The translations under genes were made by a program, and so were the position numbers. Shown here one piece after another: positions 40,843-49,170 of a DNA stretch of 64,000 bases (its first letter is position 1; each line of letters begins with the position of its first letter). Origin of the DNA: CAIWAH01 sp964602595 (GTDB lineage Bacteria; Verrucomicrobiota; Verrucomicrobiia; Limisphaerales; UBA9464). The stretch is from the NCBI GenBank assembly GCA_964602595.1, contig CAZRRO010000005.1, forward strand, positions 62,001-126,000. Direction: 5' to 3'. A model generated the notes under the pieces. It was not told where the DNA came from and ran no database searches. It saw only the letters and a list, made by a program, of their open reading frames with translations.

Positions 40843-41721
40843 ATGTCTCGTGTGATTGGCCTTCTTCTTGCACGTAGCAGTGGATCTCCCTTGATAGGGA
40901 ATCGTAGTGCTACTACAGGTCCAACTGGAGCAAATGCTGTCTCATCAGGAACTCCTGGAATCACTGGTCCAACCGGAGCTACTGGATTTACTGGTCTAAC
41001 AGGAGCTACAGGCACAACCCTAACTGGAGGGACTGGAAGTACCGGCTGGACTGGAGCTACCGGTTCGGTCGGAATTACTGGAGTTACTGGGCGTACCGGA
41101 GCTACTGGAGCTACTGGGCGTACCGGAGCTACTGGAGCTACGGGAGCAACAGGGGCTACGGGTGCAACAGGGGCTACGGGTGCAACAGGGGCTACTGGAG
41201 CTACTGGAGCTACTGGGCGTACCGGAGCTACTGGAGCTACGGGTGCAACAGGGGCTACGGGGTATTCCAACCCAGTTCGTGTTTTTCATACCAGAAATTG
41301 GCTTAGTTCAGGATTGACCGTGTCAACACCGCAGTCTAACACCTCTCTGGACTGGACTAGTTTCAGTGGTAGCATTGTCACTAACAGTAACGGAACTAGT
41401 ACTACAGTCTGGAGTTCAGGTACACCTACACAGATTGTACTACCCACTACGGGATTGTACCGGTTTGATTTCTCGTTCGGAATGGCAAATCAAGATGGAA
41501 GCTACAGTATCTTTACGCTTCAGAAAAATGGTACCACTGTCTTCGTTGCACAAGCGGCCCAGGATGCTAGTACTGTAATTCGAAAGTCGATTTACTTCCT
41601 GTATCACAGTAGATGCACAAGTGGTGATATTATCACAGTCTTGTCGGATTACAACGGATCGCCTACTCCTGTCCCTACCCTCAATGCTGGACATTTCACT
41701 ATCACACTAGTTCCGTACTAA
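40843..41721 (+). CDS. collagen-like protein 2 with C-terminal head
   Basis: 292 residues. Same plan as its neighbours: MSRVIGLLLARSSGSPL, a collagen region with a non-repeated start then near-perfect GATGAT runs (to about 145), and a head with GLYRFDFSFGMANQDG and ITVLSDYNG. Spacing to the previous gene is 35 bp, with no separate hairpin, so the pair might be cotranscribed. Confidence 0.85.
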   Translation: MSRVIGLLLARSSGSPLIGNRSATTGPTGANAVSSGTPGITGPTGATGFTGLTGATGTTLTGGTGSTGWTGATGSVGITGVTGRTGATGATGRTGATGATGATGATGATGATGATGATGATGATGRTGATGATGATGATGYSNPVRVFHTRNWLSSGLTVSTPQSNTSLDWTSFSGSIVTNSNGTSTTVWSSGTPTQIVLPTTGLYRFDFSFGMANQDGSYSIFTLQKNGTTVFVAQAAQDASTVIRKSIYFLYHSRCTSGDIITVLSDYNGSPTPVPTLNAGHFTITLVPY

Positions 41722-41724
41722 AGT

Positions 41725-41742
41725 CATACTCCGAAGAGTATG
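41725..41742 (+). terminator. palindromic hairpin
   Basis: CATACTC, loop CGAA, GAGTATG; 4 nt after the stop at 41721. Confidence 0.65.
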
Positions 41743-41751
41743 ATAAGATAA

Positions 41752-41759
41752 TAAAATAG
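41752..41759 (+). promoter_or_regulatory. possible late promoter element
   Basis: TAAAATAG, 38 nt before the ATG at 41790. Confidence 0.35.
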
Positions 41760-41789
41760 GGAGATCAATAAACCGGCTCGTCGTCAAGA

Positions 41790-42656
41790 ATGTCAAGATT
41801 GATTCATATTGGGTACGACCTAAACACGGGAAATCCCGCCTTCAGTCCCAGTGCAGGTACCACTGGTCCCACTGGAGCGACAGGGAGCGAGCTGTTTCCT
41901 CAAGTAACTGGCCTCACCGGAGCTACAGGGGCCACTGGTAGGATCGGAGCTACCGGTGTAACTGGTCCTACTGGTGCCACTGGTGTCACTGGAGCTACAG
42001 GAGCAACAGGGGCTACTGGAGCTACAGGAGCAACAGGGGCCACTGGAGCTACAGGTGCTACCGGGGCAACGGGTGTTACAGGCGCAACAGGTGCTACCGG
42101 GGCAACAGGCGCAACAGGTGCTACCGGGGCAACAGGTGCAACAGGTGCTACCGGGGCAACGGGTGCTACTGGAGCTACGGGTCCTACCGGATCTCGCGGT
42201 GGTACTACTGGACAGCCGATCACCATCTTCTTGGCTTCCAACACAGGTGCATCTTTCGCTTGTACCGCAGCCAGTGGAGCAATTAACTGGACCAACTTCA
42301 CCGGTTGTATCACTACCAACAGTAACGGAACAGCGGTTGTGGTCTGGACCGGGGACACAGGAGTAACTGGAACTCAGATTCGAATTCCTACTACGGGGAG
42401 ATATAACATCTCAATCGGGTTCATGCACACTCAAAGTACAGCTACTTACGCTTTCATGGAACTACGAGTCAACGGGACCTTGATTCATCGAATTCTGTCG
42501 TATCTATCGGGCTCTGGAACTAAGTACATCAGTACTTCATGGACCGGAGAACCACGACTAACAGCTGCTGATGTTGTAACGATCAACAATGTCACCGATG
42601 TGGGTGGTCAAATCACTCTTGGTTCTCTTGCTGTCACCTTGCTAACTTACAACTGA
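41790..42656 (+). CDS. collagen-like protein 3 with C-terminal head
   Basis: 288 residues. MSRLIHIGYDLNTGNPAF, then about 110 residues of almost pure GAT/GVT triplets and a head with GRYNISIGFMHTQ. The N-terminal 18 residues of all three collagens are related (MS(K/R)(V/L)...NP or SP), so they may share an anchoring motif. Confidence 0.85.
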   Translation: MSRLIHIGYDLNTGNPAFSPSAGTTGPTGATGSELFPQVTGLTGATGATGRIGATGVTGPTGATGVTGATGATGATGATGATGATGATGATGATGVTGATGATGATGATGATGATGATGATGATGATGATGPTGSRGGTTGQPITIFLASNTGASFACTAASGAINWTNFTGCITTNSNGTAVVVWTGDTGVTGTQIRIPTTGRYNISIGFMHTQSTATYAFMELRVNGTLIHRILSYLSGSGTKYISTSWTGEPRLTAADVVTINNVTDVGGQITLGSLAVTLLTYN

Positions 42657-42680
42657 TTAATACTCTGAAGAGTATTAATC
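42655..42680 (+). terminator. 11-bp hairpin overlapping the stop codon
   Basis: GATTAATACTC, loop TGAA, GAGTATTAATC; starts inside the TGA of collagen 3. Confidence 0.7.
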
Positions 42681-42696
42681 CCTCTCTTAGTAAACG

Positions 42697-44727
42697 ATGG
42701 ACCGCTTCCGCTCTCTCTTCTCCTCTCAACTCGTACCGAAGAGTGAATGTGCACTCCTCCCACAGGTGCTGATAGTAGTACGAAAAGACTACACCTCAGA
42801 ATGTTACACTAGAGAGATTTTTCTTCAAAAAGAAACAACCCGGTACGATCAAGCTTCTCTTGATCTAGTTAAGTACTACCCTCAGTACTCTGTTTTCCAA
42901 GAGTACCGTGTTCACGAGGACGGGAAGGTGTACGGGTTGCGTCCTCTTCAAGTTAGTTTGGACGAGTACCTACGTGGAATGGTATCCAAGAAGATGATAG
43001 TACCAGTTCAGAAAGTTCCCTTGGGTGCAGGAGCGTTTGGAGAGGTTTATTCGATGGGTGACAGTCCGGTCGCTACTAAGAAGATTAAGAAAGTCTCGAG
43101 TAATACTCTCCTCGAAACTTGCATTCTTCAAGTTCTGCAACAATCCGAGTGCTGTGTGGTGAAGACTTACGGAGTCCGTTTCGATCAAGTCAAGAAAACT
43201 ACGCAGATCACTATGCCCAGGTACTTGAGATCACTCTCCAAGTGTGAGTGTGAGGGGAAAGAGCTCGAGATCTTTTACCAGCTTGCTAAGGGGTTGTACT
43301 ATGGTTACTCTTGTGGGGTGATACACACTGATGTCAAACCCGCTAACTTTCTTCTCGGCCCTGAGGGTGCAGTCATCAGTGACTGGGGGCTAGCTAACTA
43401 CTTTCCCTACTACCAAAACGAACCTCGAAGAGGAGGAACTCCCAGTTACACTCCTCTGGAAGTGCTCAAAGATGCACCGTACACCAGCAGTGTTGATGTT
43501 TTTGCTCTGGGTCTGTCTATCTACGAGTTCTACACCGGGAAGAGAGCCTTTAGCGAAGTCCCTCAACAGCCCGTGCAGGGGAAGATCGACTGGAAAATTT
43601 ACCCTAAAGGTATTCGGGAGCTAGCTTACCTCTACGGAGTCTCTGATAACGAGGCTAAGTTTCGAGAGTTTTACTGGTGGGAACCTTGCATTCCTCCCTC
43701 TTTTTTCGAACTTCCTTATCATCTAGCCAAGTTGCTAGCGCAAATGTGCTGTAGCCCCCCGGGACTTAGGCCTACTTACGCTGAGATACTTAATCACTCT
43801 CTCTTTTCGCATCTACGAGAGAGACCCTTCCCCGAGATTTATTATGTGCAGGTCCTCGATCAGATGCCTACACTGGTGGTAAAGAAGAAGCTCACTCCGG
43901 TCGCGGTGCAAGAGAAGGCAGCAGTCTTGAGTTGGGTAATGGAGATTCTGACCGAGCGTCTGCCCTGTTTGATCACTTTCTACCTGGTTGGGTCGCTACT
44001 CCACTACGGGATGGCCACTACACAGCATCCTGCTAAACTTCTGACTGCGGCTAGTTTGTACCTGATCCTGAGTGCTTTCCCTGACAATTACCAACTGGAA
44101 ACGGCGGCGAGAGACTTCGGTTACCCTTCGACGCAGATCTTCGAGGTAGTCCAAGAACTGATTACCTCAACTAACTTCCGAGTTCACCCTGTTGTCCCCT
44201 TGCTCTACTTTCCCCGCAAGCAAAGAACTACCGAGTTGGGTCGAGCCCTCTTCGCTTACTGCCTAGCAGCCGAACAACCCTTCACACCCCGAGAGGTGGC
44301 AGAGTACATCTCCTTCACTCAGAAGATCCCGATCTTGAATCACGAGGTTACCTTCAGGGCACCGCCCAAGAGTGAGGCTATTCGGGCTGTGCTGATGAGT
44401 GTCCCGGTTGAGTTGGTGATCAAGCATCGGGGTCTAAGCGTCTTTACTCACCAGCAAGCTTACCCGATGGTAGAGATGAGAAGTCAGACCTCTTTCACTG
44501 GAATCTTTTTGAGTGCATGGGAGAAGCACTTTAGGAATAATCTCGGCGATCGCCCGGCCCCGAAGATGAACTTAGAAGAACTGAGAGAGTTCGTTAAAGT
44601 TCCGCTCACTCTTGAACGAGCTAACCTTCTCCGTGATATCCTCACTACCTCCAAAATAGCTATCCCGGAAGAGTACTACCAACTCGTGCACGACTTTCTG
44701 ACTGATAACGTGTCTTTGACCTCGTAA
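42697..44727 (+). CDS. protein kinase with C-terminal cyclin-like region
   Basis: 676 residues. The kinase domain (about 102-376) has the Gly loop LGAGAFGEVY (109-118), Lys128, HTDVKPAN (210-217), DWG (229-231) in place of DFG, TPSYTPLE (248-255) and Asp267. The catalytic Asp212 and Lys214 are kept, so activity is likely; HTD for HRD places it outside the usual RD kinases. Residues about 405-515 (AAVLSWVMEILTERLPCLITFYLVGSLLHYG ... LLTAASLYLILSAF, with blocks quoted in part) read like a cyclin box, which would make this a fused kinase-cyclin. The last 160 residues are unassigned. There are only 16 nt between the preceding hairpin and the ATG. Confidence 0.8.
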   Translation: MDRFRSLFSSQLVPKSECALLPQVLIVVRKDYTSECYTREIFLQKETTRYDQASLDLVKYYPQYSVFQEYRVHEDGKVYGLRPLQVSLDEYLRGMVSKKMIVPVQKVPLGAGAFGEVYSMGDSPVATKKIKKVSSNTLLETCILQVLQQSECCVVKTYGVRFDQVKKTTQITMPRYLRSLSKCECEGKELEIFYQLAKGLYYGYSCGVIHTDVKPANFLLGPEGAVISDWGLANYFPYYQNEPRRGGTPSYTPLEVLKDAPYTSSVDVFALGLSIYEFYTGKRAFSEVPQQPVQGKIDWKIYPKGIRELAYLYGVSDNEAKFREFYWWEPCIPPSFFELPYHLAKLLAQMCCSPPGLRPTYAEILNHSLFSHLRERPFPEIYYVQVLDQMPTLVVKKKLTPVAVQEKAAVLSWVMEILTERLPCLITFYLVGSLLHYGMATTQHPAKLLTAASLYLILSAFPDNYQLETAARDFGYPSTQIFEVVQELITSTNFRVHPVVPLLYFPRKQRTTELGRALFAYCLAAEQPFTPREVAEYISFTQKIPILNHEVTFRAPPKSEAIRAVLMSVPVELVIKHRGLSVFTHQQAYPMVEMRSQTSFTGIFLSAWEKHFRNNLGDRPAPKMNLEELREFVKVPLTLERANLLRDILTTSKIAIPEEYYQLVHDFLTDNVSLTS

Positions 44728-44752
44728 TCTCGTAATCTCGTAATCTCGTAAT
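44720..44752. repeat. 8-bp tandem repeat at a gene end
   Basis: CTCGTAAT four times, running from the stop of the kinase gene into its hairpin. Confidence 0.75.
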
Positions 44753-44769
44753 ACTCTCAAGAGTATTAC
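44748..44769 (+). terminator. palindromic hairpin
   Basis: GTAATACTC, loop TCAA, GAGTATTAC; 21 nt after the stop at 44727. Confidence 0.65.
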
Positions 44770-44807
44770 ACAAAGACTTATTCACGAGAAATTTACCCTT
44801 ACGAGAC

Positions 44808-45812
44808 TCACACCACCACCGGTGCGATGTAACTGGGGTCGTACCGCTCCTCGTCGAACATCCAGAACTCCGGGCACCCCATCTTGAAGTCTTCGGGGAT
44901 GTCGTCGCGGCGCCGGTACCAGAAGACACAGTCCTCGAACTTGTTACTCTGCGTACGGTTGTGAATGTACAGAGCAGTGTAGTCGTTAGTGACCTGGTCG
45001 AGAATGTCACAGAAGTCTCCAAAGTCAGGAATAGCGGAAGCGTAGTTGTCGAAGAGAGTCCTGCGGCACTTAGGGTTGGTCTCGCGAAGTAGGAAGGACC
45101 CGTCCAAGTTAGTCCTGATCTCAGGCAGAATAGAGAGAGGATACTGAAGAGAGAGGAAGTGGAGCATCTTCCAGTGTCTCCCGTTCTTGTAGGTGGAGAG
45201 AGTGATGGGGTCACGAAAGATAGCTGGCTTGTCAGTGATATCCTCCCAGATCTCGTAGGCCCAGGGATTCTCCAGGTAATTGGCCGCTATTTTTTGCCTC
45301 TTGATGAAGTTCTTGTAGATCTCGAATGAGAAGGTATTGAAGATGACACACCTCGGGTTGTAACTCTCGTAAGTGTGGTTACTGTCCTCAGTCCCGGAGA
45401 AGATCTGCCCGACTGGGAAGATCTCTGACTTCTCGAAGAGGATACTCTTGATGATCTGACTCTTCCCTGTCCCTGGCTTTCCCACTACTGCGATCTTGCT
45501 CCCGGTATGAGCAGGATCTTGGTAACTTTCCAGAGTAGGAGGGATGATGTTGACGTCAAGTTCCTTGATATCGACGTGTCTCTTCCCGTGACTACGAATA
45601 GTAGCCTTGCGAGTTCGAGCCGGGGGTGGAGGTTCATTATCAAACTCGATCTCAGCCGGAGGGATCTCGTCGAAGTCTTGATGAACATCTGCGGGTTCGG
45701 GAGCTTCAGGAGCTTCGTATGCCGCTTCCTCGGCTCGTCGCGCTAACTCGTCAATGTCCTGAAATTGCTCGATGTTCACCCCCTTCGCCTTCTTCATTCT
45801 CAGTCTGGGCAT
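44808..45812 (-). CDS. A32-like genome packaging ATPase
   Basis: 334 residues. An acidic, Pro-rich N-terminus of about 85 residues precedes the ATPase: Walker A VVGKPGTGKSQII (109-121), AYEIWEDITDKP in the Walker B position, then NGRHWKMLHFLSLQYPLSILPEIRTNLD (quoted blocks NGRHWK, LSLQYPL, IRTNLDG), which is the A32 pattern with sensor Gln. It pumps DNA into the capsid and is a hallmark NCLDV gene. Walker B is atypical: WED instead of hydrophobic-DD. Confidence 0.9.
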   Translation of the reverse strand: MPRLRMKKAKGVNIEQFQDIDELARRAEEAAYEAPEAPEPADVHQDFDEIPPAEIEFDNEPPPPARTRKATIRSHGKRHVDIKELDVNIIPPTLESYQDPAHTGSKIAVVGKPGTGKSQIIKSILFEKSEIFPVGQIFSGTEDSNHTYESYNPRCVIFNTFSFEIYKNFIKRQKIAANYLENPWAYEIWEDITDKPAIFRDPITLSTYKNGRHWKMLHFLSLQYPLSILPEIRTNLDGSFLLRETNPKCRRTLFDNYASAIPDFGDFCDILDQVTNDYTALYIHNRTQSNKFEDCVFWYRRRDDIPEDFKMGCPEFWMFDEERYDPSYIAPVVV

Positions 45813-45871
45813 CGTCTCGAATCACTCGTCTTGAAATCTTCCCTCGGGCTTTAAGCTTAACCAAACACGGC

Positions 45872-45884
45872 AAAACTGAGTTAC
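45872..45884 (+). promoter_or_regulatory. early-type promoter box
   Basis: AAAACTGAGTTAC, 38 nt before the ATG at 45910. Confidence 0.55.
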
Positions 45885-45909
45885 TTACTCTATGTTCTTA
45901 GAGTTACAA

Positions 45910-47370
45910 ATGGAGCGAAAGGAGGTGTCTATGACTACCTCTCTTCGGGCTCAGGCCGAACTAGAGTACAAGTTCAAGGAGGATGAGATTGTCAAGATGA
46001 TTCATCGGGGTGAACCTGTCATCCTGACGGGGTTGGGAGGGTGCGGAAAGTCCCACATGCTCAGGAAGTTGTTTACACGTTTGAGTGAGTTGGGGTTGGT
46101 AGTGGGAGTAACCGGGAGTACCGGGATTGCCGCGGTAAACGTGAGTGGACGGACACTGCACTCTTGGGCCGGGATCGGACTAGGCGACAAGAGTGTGGAG
46201 ACTCACTACCAAGAGATTCTCACTCGTCCCAAGACTCGAAAGAGGTGGATAGCTACCAGTGCTCTCTTCATCGAAGAGGGGTCGATGGTAGGAGCGACAC
46301 TCTTTACTAAGATTGAGAAACTAGGACGACTGATCCGTCGGAACAATGCCCCTCTGGGTGGGATCAGCCTCTTGATCTGTGCCGACTTCCTCCAACTTCC
46401 TCCGGTCAAAGACGAGTACATTTTCCGGGCCGAGTCCTTCTCTAACTTCTCTTTCCAGAGTGTACGGCTGGAGTACCCTTGGCGTTTCAACGGCGACCTG
46501 AAGTGGCATCAATTGTTGGAAAGAGCTCGGTACGGGCAACTCAACGAGGAAGATGTAGCGTTTCTCAAGACGCGACAAGACGCATACTACCGAGAGATCA
46601 AGAACCGCCGCTTCGTTAACGGTGAGATCAAGCCTACCGTCATCTACCCGCGCAAGGTGGACGTGAGAGAGATGAACTTAGCTGAACTCGACAAACTGGA
46701 CCACGATACTTACGTGTACCAGTGTACCGATAACCTGCAACGCAAGACCAAGGTTCCGTACGGGACTCTAGAAACGTACCAAAACTTGATGAATAACTCC
46801 GTCCCTGTCGAGATCATGCTGAAGAAGGATGCGCAGGTGATTCTCAAGTACAACCTCGATACCGACCATGAACTGTGCAACGGGACTCGAGGGGTGGTGA
46901 TGGAGTGCATGAACGACTGTGTGCTGGTTAAGTTCACCAACGGTCAGGAAGTAGTAGTCCACCCTCAGGTTTGGACTCTCGAGGACGAAGATAACATCAT
47001 GACACGGGCTCAGATTCCTCTGGTTTTGGGATCGGCCTACACCACTCACATGTCACAGTCTACCACTCTCGACTACGCCATCGTGGACATTGGGACTAGT
47101 ATCTTCTGTCCAGGACTGGCTTACGTTTCTCTTAGCCGTGTCAAGAACCCAGAGGGACTCTTCATCATCAACTTCATGCCGGAGAAAGTCTACTGTGACG
47201 AAGAAGCTCGGAGTTTTGATCTAGAACTGAGGGACAGTGAAGCGGAGCTGGAAGAGAAGATTAGGATGAAGGTACGGGTGATCACAGAGAAAGAAGTAGA
47301 GAAAGAAGACACAAGGGTGGTAATCCAACCCGAAAACCCTCAAGAGTGGACCGTTGAGGAGATGGACTGA
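45910..47370 (+). CDS. Pif1-like SF1 helicase
   Basis: 486 residues. Motif I GLGGCGKS (41-48), TGSTGIAAVNVSGRTLHSW block (Ia region), ALFIEEGSM (motif II, Glu-Glu in place of Asp-Glu), ADFLQLPPV (motif III), PWRFN and, near the C-terminus, AYTTHMSQ and AYVSLSRVKNPEGLFI (motifs V and VI). It probably resolves forks, hairpins or G-quadruplexes during replication. Three in-frame ATGs (45892, 45910, 45931) compete; 45910 fits the usual spacing to the promoter box. Confidence 0.88.
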   Translation: MERKEVSMTTSLRAQAELEYKFKEDEIVKMIHRGEPVILTGLGGCGKSHMLRKLFTRLSELGLVVGVTGSTGIAAVNVSGRTLHSWAGIGLGDKSVETHYQEILTRPKTRKRWIATSALFIEEGSMVGATLFTKIEKLGRLIRRNNAPLGGISLLICADFLQLPPVKDEYIFRAESFSNFSFQSVRLEYPWRFNGDLKWHQLLERARYGQLNEEDVAFLKTRQDAYYREIKNRRFVNGEIKPTVIYPRKVDVREMNLAELDKLDHDTYVYQCTDNLQRKTKVPYGTLETYQNLMNNSVPVEIMLKKDAQVILKYNLDTDHELCNGTRGVVMECMNDCVLVKFTNGQEVVVHPQVWTLEDEDNIMTRAQIPLVLGSAYTTHMSQSTTLDYAIVDIGTSIFCPGLAYVSLSRVKNPEGLFIINFMPEKVYCDEEARSFDLELRDSEAELEEKIRMKVRVITEKEVEKEDTRVVIQPENPQEWTVEEMD

Positions 47371-47380
47371 AAAATGAGTT
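47370..47380 (+). promoter_or_regulatory. early-type promoter box directly after a stop codon
   Basis: AAAAATGAGTT, 47 nt before the ATG at 47417; its first A is the last base of the Pif1-like TGA. Confidence 0.6.
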
Positions 47381-47398
47381 GAGACTTTTCGAAGTCTC
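47381..47398 (+). terminator. hairpin with TTCG loop
   Basis: GAGACTT, loop TTCG, AAGTCTC. It lies downstream of the recombinase promoter box, so it would also be in that gene's 5' leader. Confidence 0.6.
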
Positions 47399-47416
47399 TA
47401 CTTGGTAACCCAAACC

Positions 47417-48454
47417 ATGAGTATCATCTACGCACGAGTTTCCTCTAAGCAACAGAAAGGGGGCTTCAGTCTCTCCTTCCAAGTCCAAGAGTGTAAGCGG
47501 GCCCAAGCCTGCGAGAGGGCCGGCTCAACCCGAAGGATCGTGACAGAGGTGCACAGCGCCTTCCGGCAAGTGCCTCCCAAGCTCAAGCCGATCACCGAAG
47601 AGAAGAATGTCCGGGTGATCTTCTACGCGGTGGACCGCTTCCTTCGCGACGAGAAACTGGGGACGGAGCTGGCTACCAAAATGCTCGAGAACGGGTGCGA
47701 GCTGGTCTTTACCCGAGAGAAGCTGGTACTCACTTACGGGAAGAGGGGGAGAGTACCCCGTAAGGAGTGGAACACGTTCCTTGAACACTTGCGTCAGGGA
47801 GAAGCTGAGTCTCGAGCTATCTCCGAACGAGTGAAGGGGTCGATTCGGTACCTAAAGGAGAACGGGTACGTCTCGGGAGCTGTCCCTTACGGGTTTCTGG
47901 CTGAAGAGATTCCCGACGAGAAGAGACAGCGACTGGTCGAGAACGACTCCGAGAACGGAGTCCTCGACTTCATCGGGCTGTGCGCTCGGAAAGGGTCGAG
48001 TGTACTCGAGATCAACCAGGCGCTCTGTTCCTTTGCCCCGATCGCAGCAGAAGATCCTCTGGTAGTGATGTACGAGGAGAAAGCAGTCGAGAGCCTGAAG
48101 TACCGGTTCACTTACCAAGAGATCGCTGAGCTGTTGGAACTGTACGGTTCGGACTGTCGAGGAGTGAAATGGAGCGCCGAGAAGGTGAAGAGTCTGTACA
48201 CCAAGCTACTCAACGGGAAGTACGCTGAGAAGTTCGTCTTGAACAGCGCCGAGGTGAAGGAGGAGAAATCTCGAGACAAGTTCGAGAGGAGCCTACAAGG
48301 GGGTGAGTCGGAGGAAGAGGAGGAATCGGAGGAGAGTGAGTCATCCGAAGAGGAGAGTGAGTCATCGGGAGAAGAGGAGAGTGAGTCATCGGGAGAAGAG
48401 GAATCGGAAGAGAGTGAGTCAGAGGAGGAATCAGACGGCGAGTATCAGTGCTGA
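47417..48454 (+). CDS. serine site-specific recombinase
   Basis: 345 residues. The resolvase domain has YARVSSKQQ (catalytic Ser9) and AVDRFLRDE. Next is a long-helix and DNA-binding part (RVKGSIRYLKENGYVSGAVPYGF, given in part as VSGAVPYGF) like that of large serine recombinases. The final 55 residues are only Glu, Ser and a few Gly. No transposase partner (TnpB) and no obvious attachment sites lie next to it. It may be a domesticated or host-derived enzyme. The ATG at 47417 is chosen over a TTG at 47402. Confidence 0.85.
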   Translation: MSIIYARVSSKQQKGGFSLSFQVQECKRAQACERAGSTRRIVTEVHSAFRQVPPKLKPITEEKNVRVIFYAVDRFLRDEKLGTELATKMLENGCELVFTREKLVLTYGKRGRVPRKEWNTFLEHLRQGEAESRAISERVKGSIRYLKENGYVSGAVPYGFLAEEIPDEKRQRLVENDSENGVLDFIGLCARKGSSVLEINQALCSFAPIAAEDPLVVMYEEKAVESLKYRFTYQEIAELLELYGSDCRGVKWSAEKVKSLYTKLLNGKYAEKFVLNSAEVKEEKSRDKFERSLQGGESEEEEESEESESSEEESESSGEEESESSGEEESEESESEEESDGEYQC

Positions 48455-48462
48455 AAAGAAGG

Positions 48463-48484
48463 ATTTTACACTTCGGTGTAAAAT
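48463..48484 (+). terminator. hairpin with cTTCGg tetraloop
   Basis: ATTTTACAC, loop TTCG, GTGTAAAAT; 8 nt after the stop at 48454. Confidence 0.7.
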
Positions 48485-48501
48485 TACTCACCAGTAAAGT
48501 T

Positions 48502-48513
48502 AAAATTGATCCG
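48502..48513 (+). promoter_or_regulatory. early-type promoter box
   Basis: AAAATTGATCCG, 58 nt before the ATG at 48560. Confidence 0.6.
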
Positions 48514-48559
48514 AATATCTCAAAGAGGTACTCAAACACAACAACACTCAAACACAACA

Positions 48560-49132
48560 ATGATGACTGACATCGAGGAGAAGTTCACCACTGTGGGACC
48601 TTCCAAGAAGAAGGAGAAGAAGCTTCAACGCGTGGACAAGCGTGATACTCGCTTCGTTCACAACCTAGCCCATCAGAGAGGGTTCCAGGACGGGTGTACT
48701 CTGATCACCTCCTTTCACCAGGCTGAGGACGAGGTTGTGGTTGAGTGTGTCAACCACCCCGATCGCACCTACGATCTGAAGAGGTACCACTGCATGGCCA
48801 AGAGCTTGTACAAGTTGGTAAGAGCCTCCTACCAAAATCTGAAGGAGTCTCGAGCAGTAGCCTGGGAGGGCGCCGAGAGAACCACAAAGAGAACTGACAC
48901 CGAGTTGTTCTACCTCAACTACACCTCGGCGCTAACGAGCGCTTTCTTGGCCTACGCGACTCAAGAGAACAGGTACGCGACTACCGAGGATGCTGTCGTA
49001 GAGCTGCGCCAGATCTTCGAGATGGTGATGAGGATTCACAGTGCTGAGTTGCGTCGTCAATCTCGAGTCGGACGTGAGGTGAACGACCAAACCGCGTCCT
49101 GGCTGGTACAGTGGAACAAGGCTTTGCGGTAG
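48560..49132 (+). CDS. unknown protein
   Basis: 190 residues beginning MMTDIEEKF; a second ATG follows at once. A basic stretch (SKKKEKKLQRVDKRDTR) is followed by a helical domain with one His-Cys rich segment (VECVNHPDRTYDLKRYHC). No motif recognised. Two copies of ACTCAAACACAACA precede the start. Confidence 0.65.
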   Translation: MMTDIEEKFTTVGPSKKKEKKLQRVDKRDTRFVHNLAHQRGFQDGCTLITSFHQAEDEVVVECVNHPDRTYDLKRYHCMAKSLYKLVRASYQNLKESRAVAWEGAERTTKRTDTELFYLNYTSALTSAFLAYATQENRYATTEDAVVELRQIFEMVMRIHSAELRRQSRVGREVNDQTASWLVQWNKALR

Positions 49133-49147
49133 ACCTTCAGTGAGTGA

Positions 49148-49169
49148 TTAACACCCCTAGGGGTGTTAA
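49148..49169. terminator. 10-bp hairpin between convergent genes
   Basis: TTAACACCCC, TA, GGGGTGTTAA; 15 nt after the stop at 49132, 1 nt from the stop at 49171. Confidence 0.7.
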
Positions 49170-49170
49170 A

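Noticed and set aside
39973..42358. Long minus-strand APVAPVAPV and plus-strand LLELQEQQ frames over the collagen genes
   Set aside because: They are shadows of GXT triplet repeats, which keep other frames open.
47417..48454. IS607-type insertion sequence
   Set aside because: The protein is longer than IS607 TnpA, no TnpB gene is adjacent, and no repeats bound the gene.
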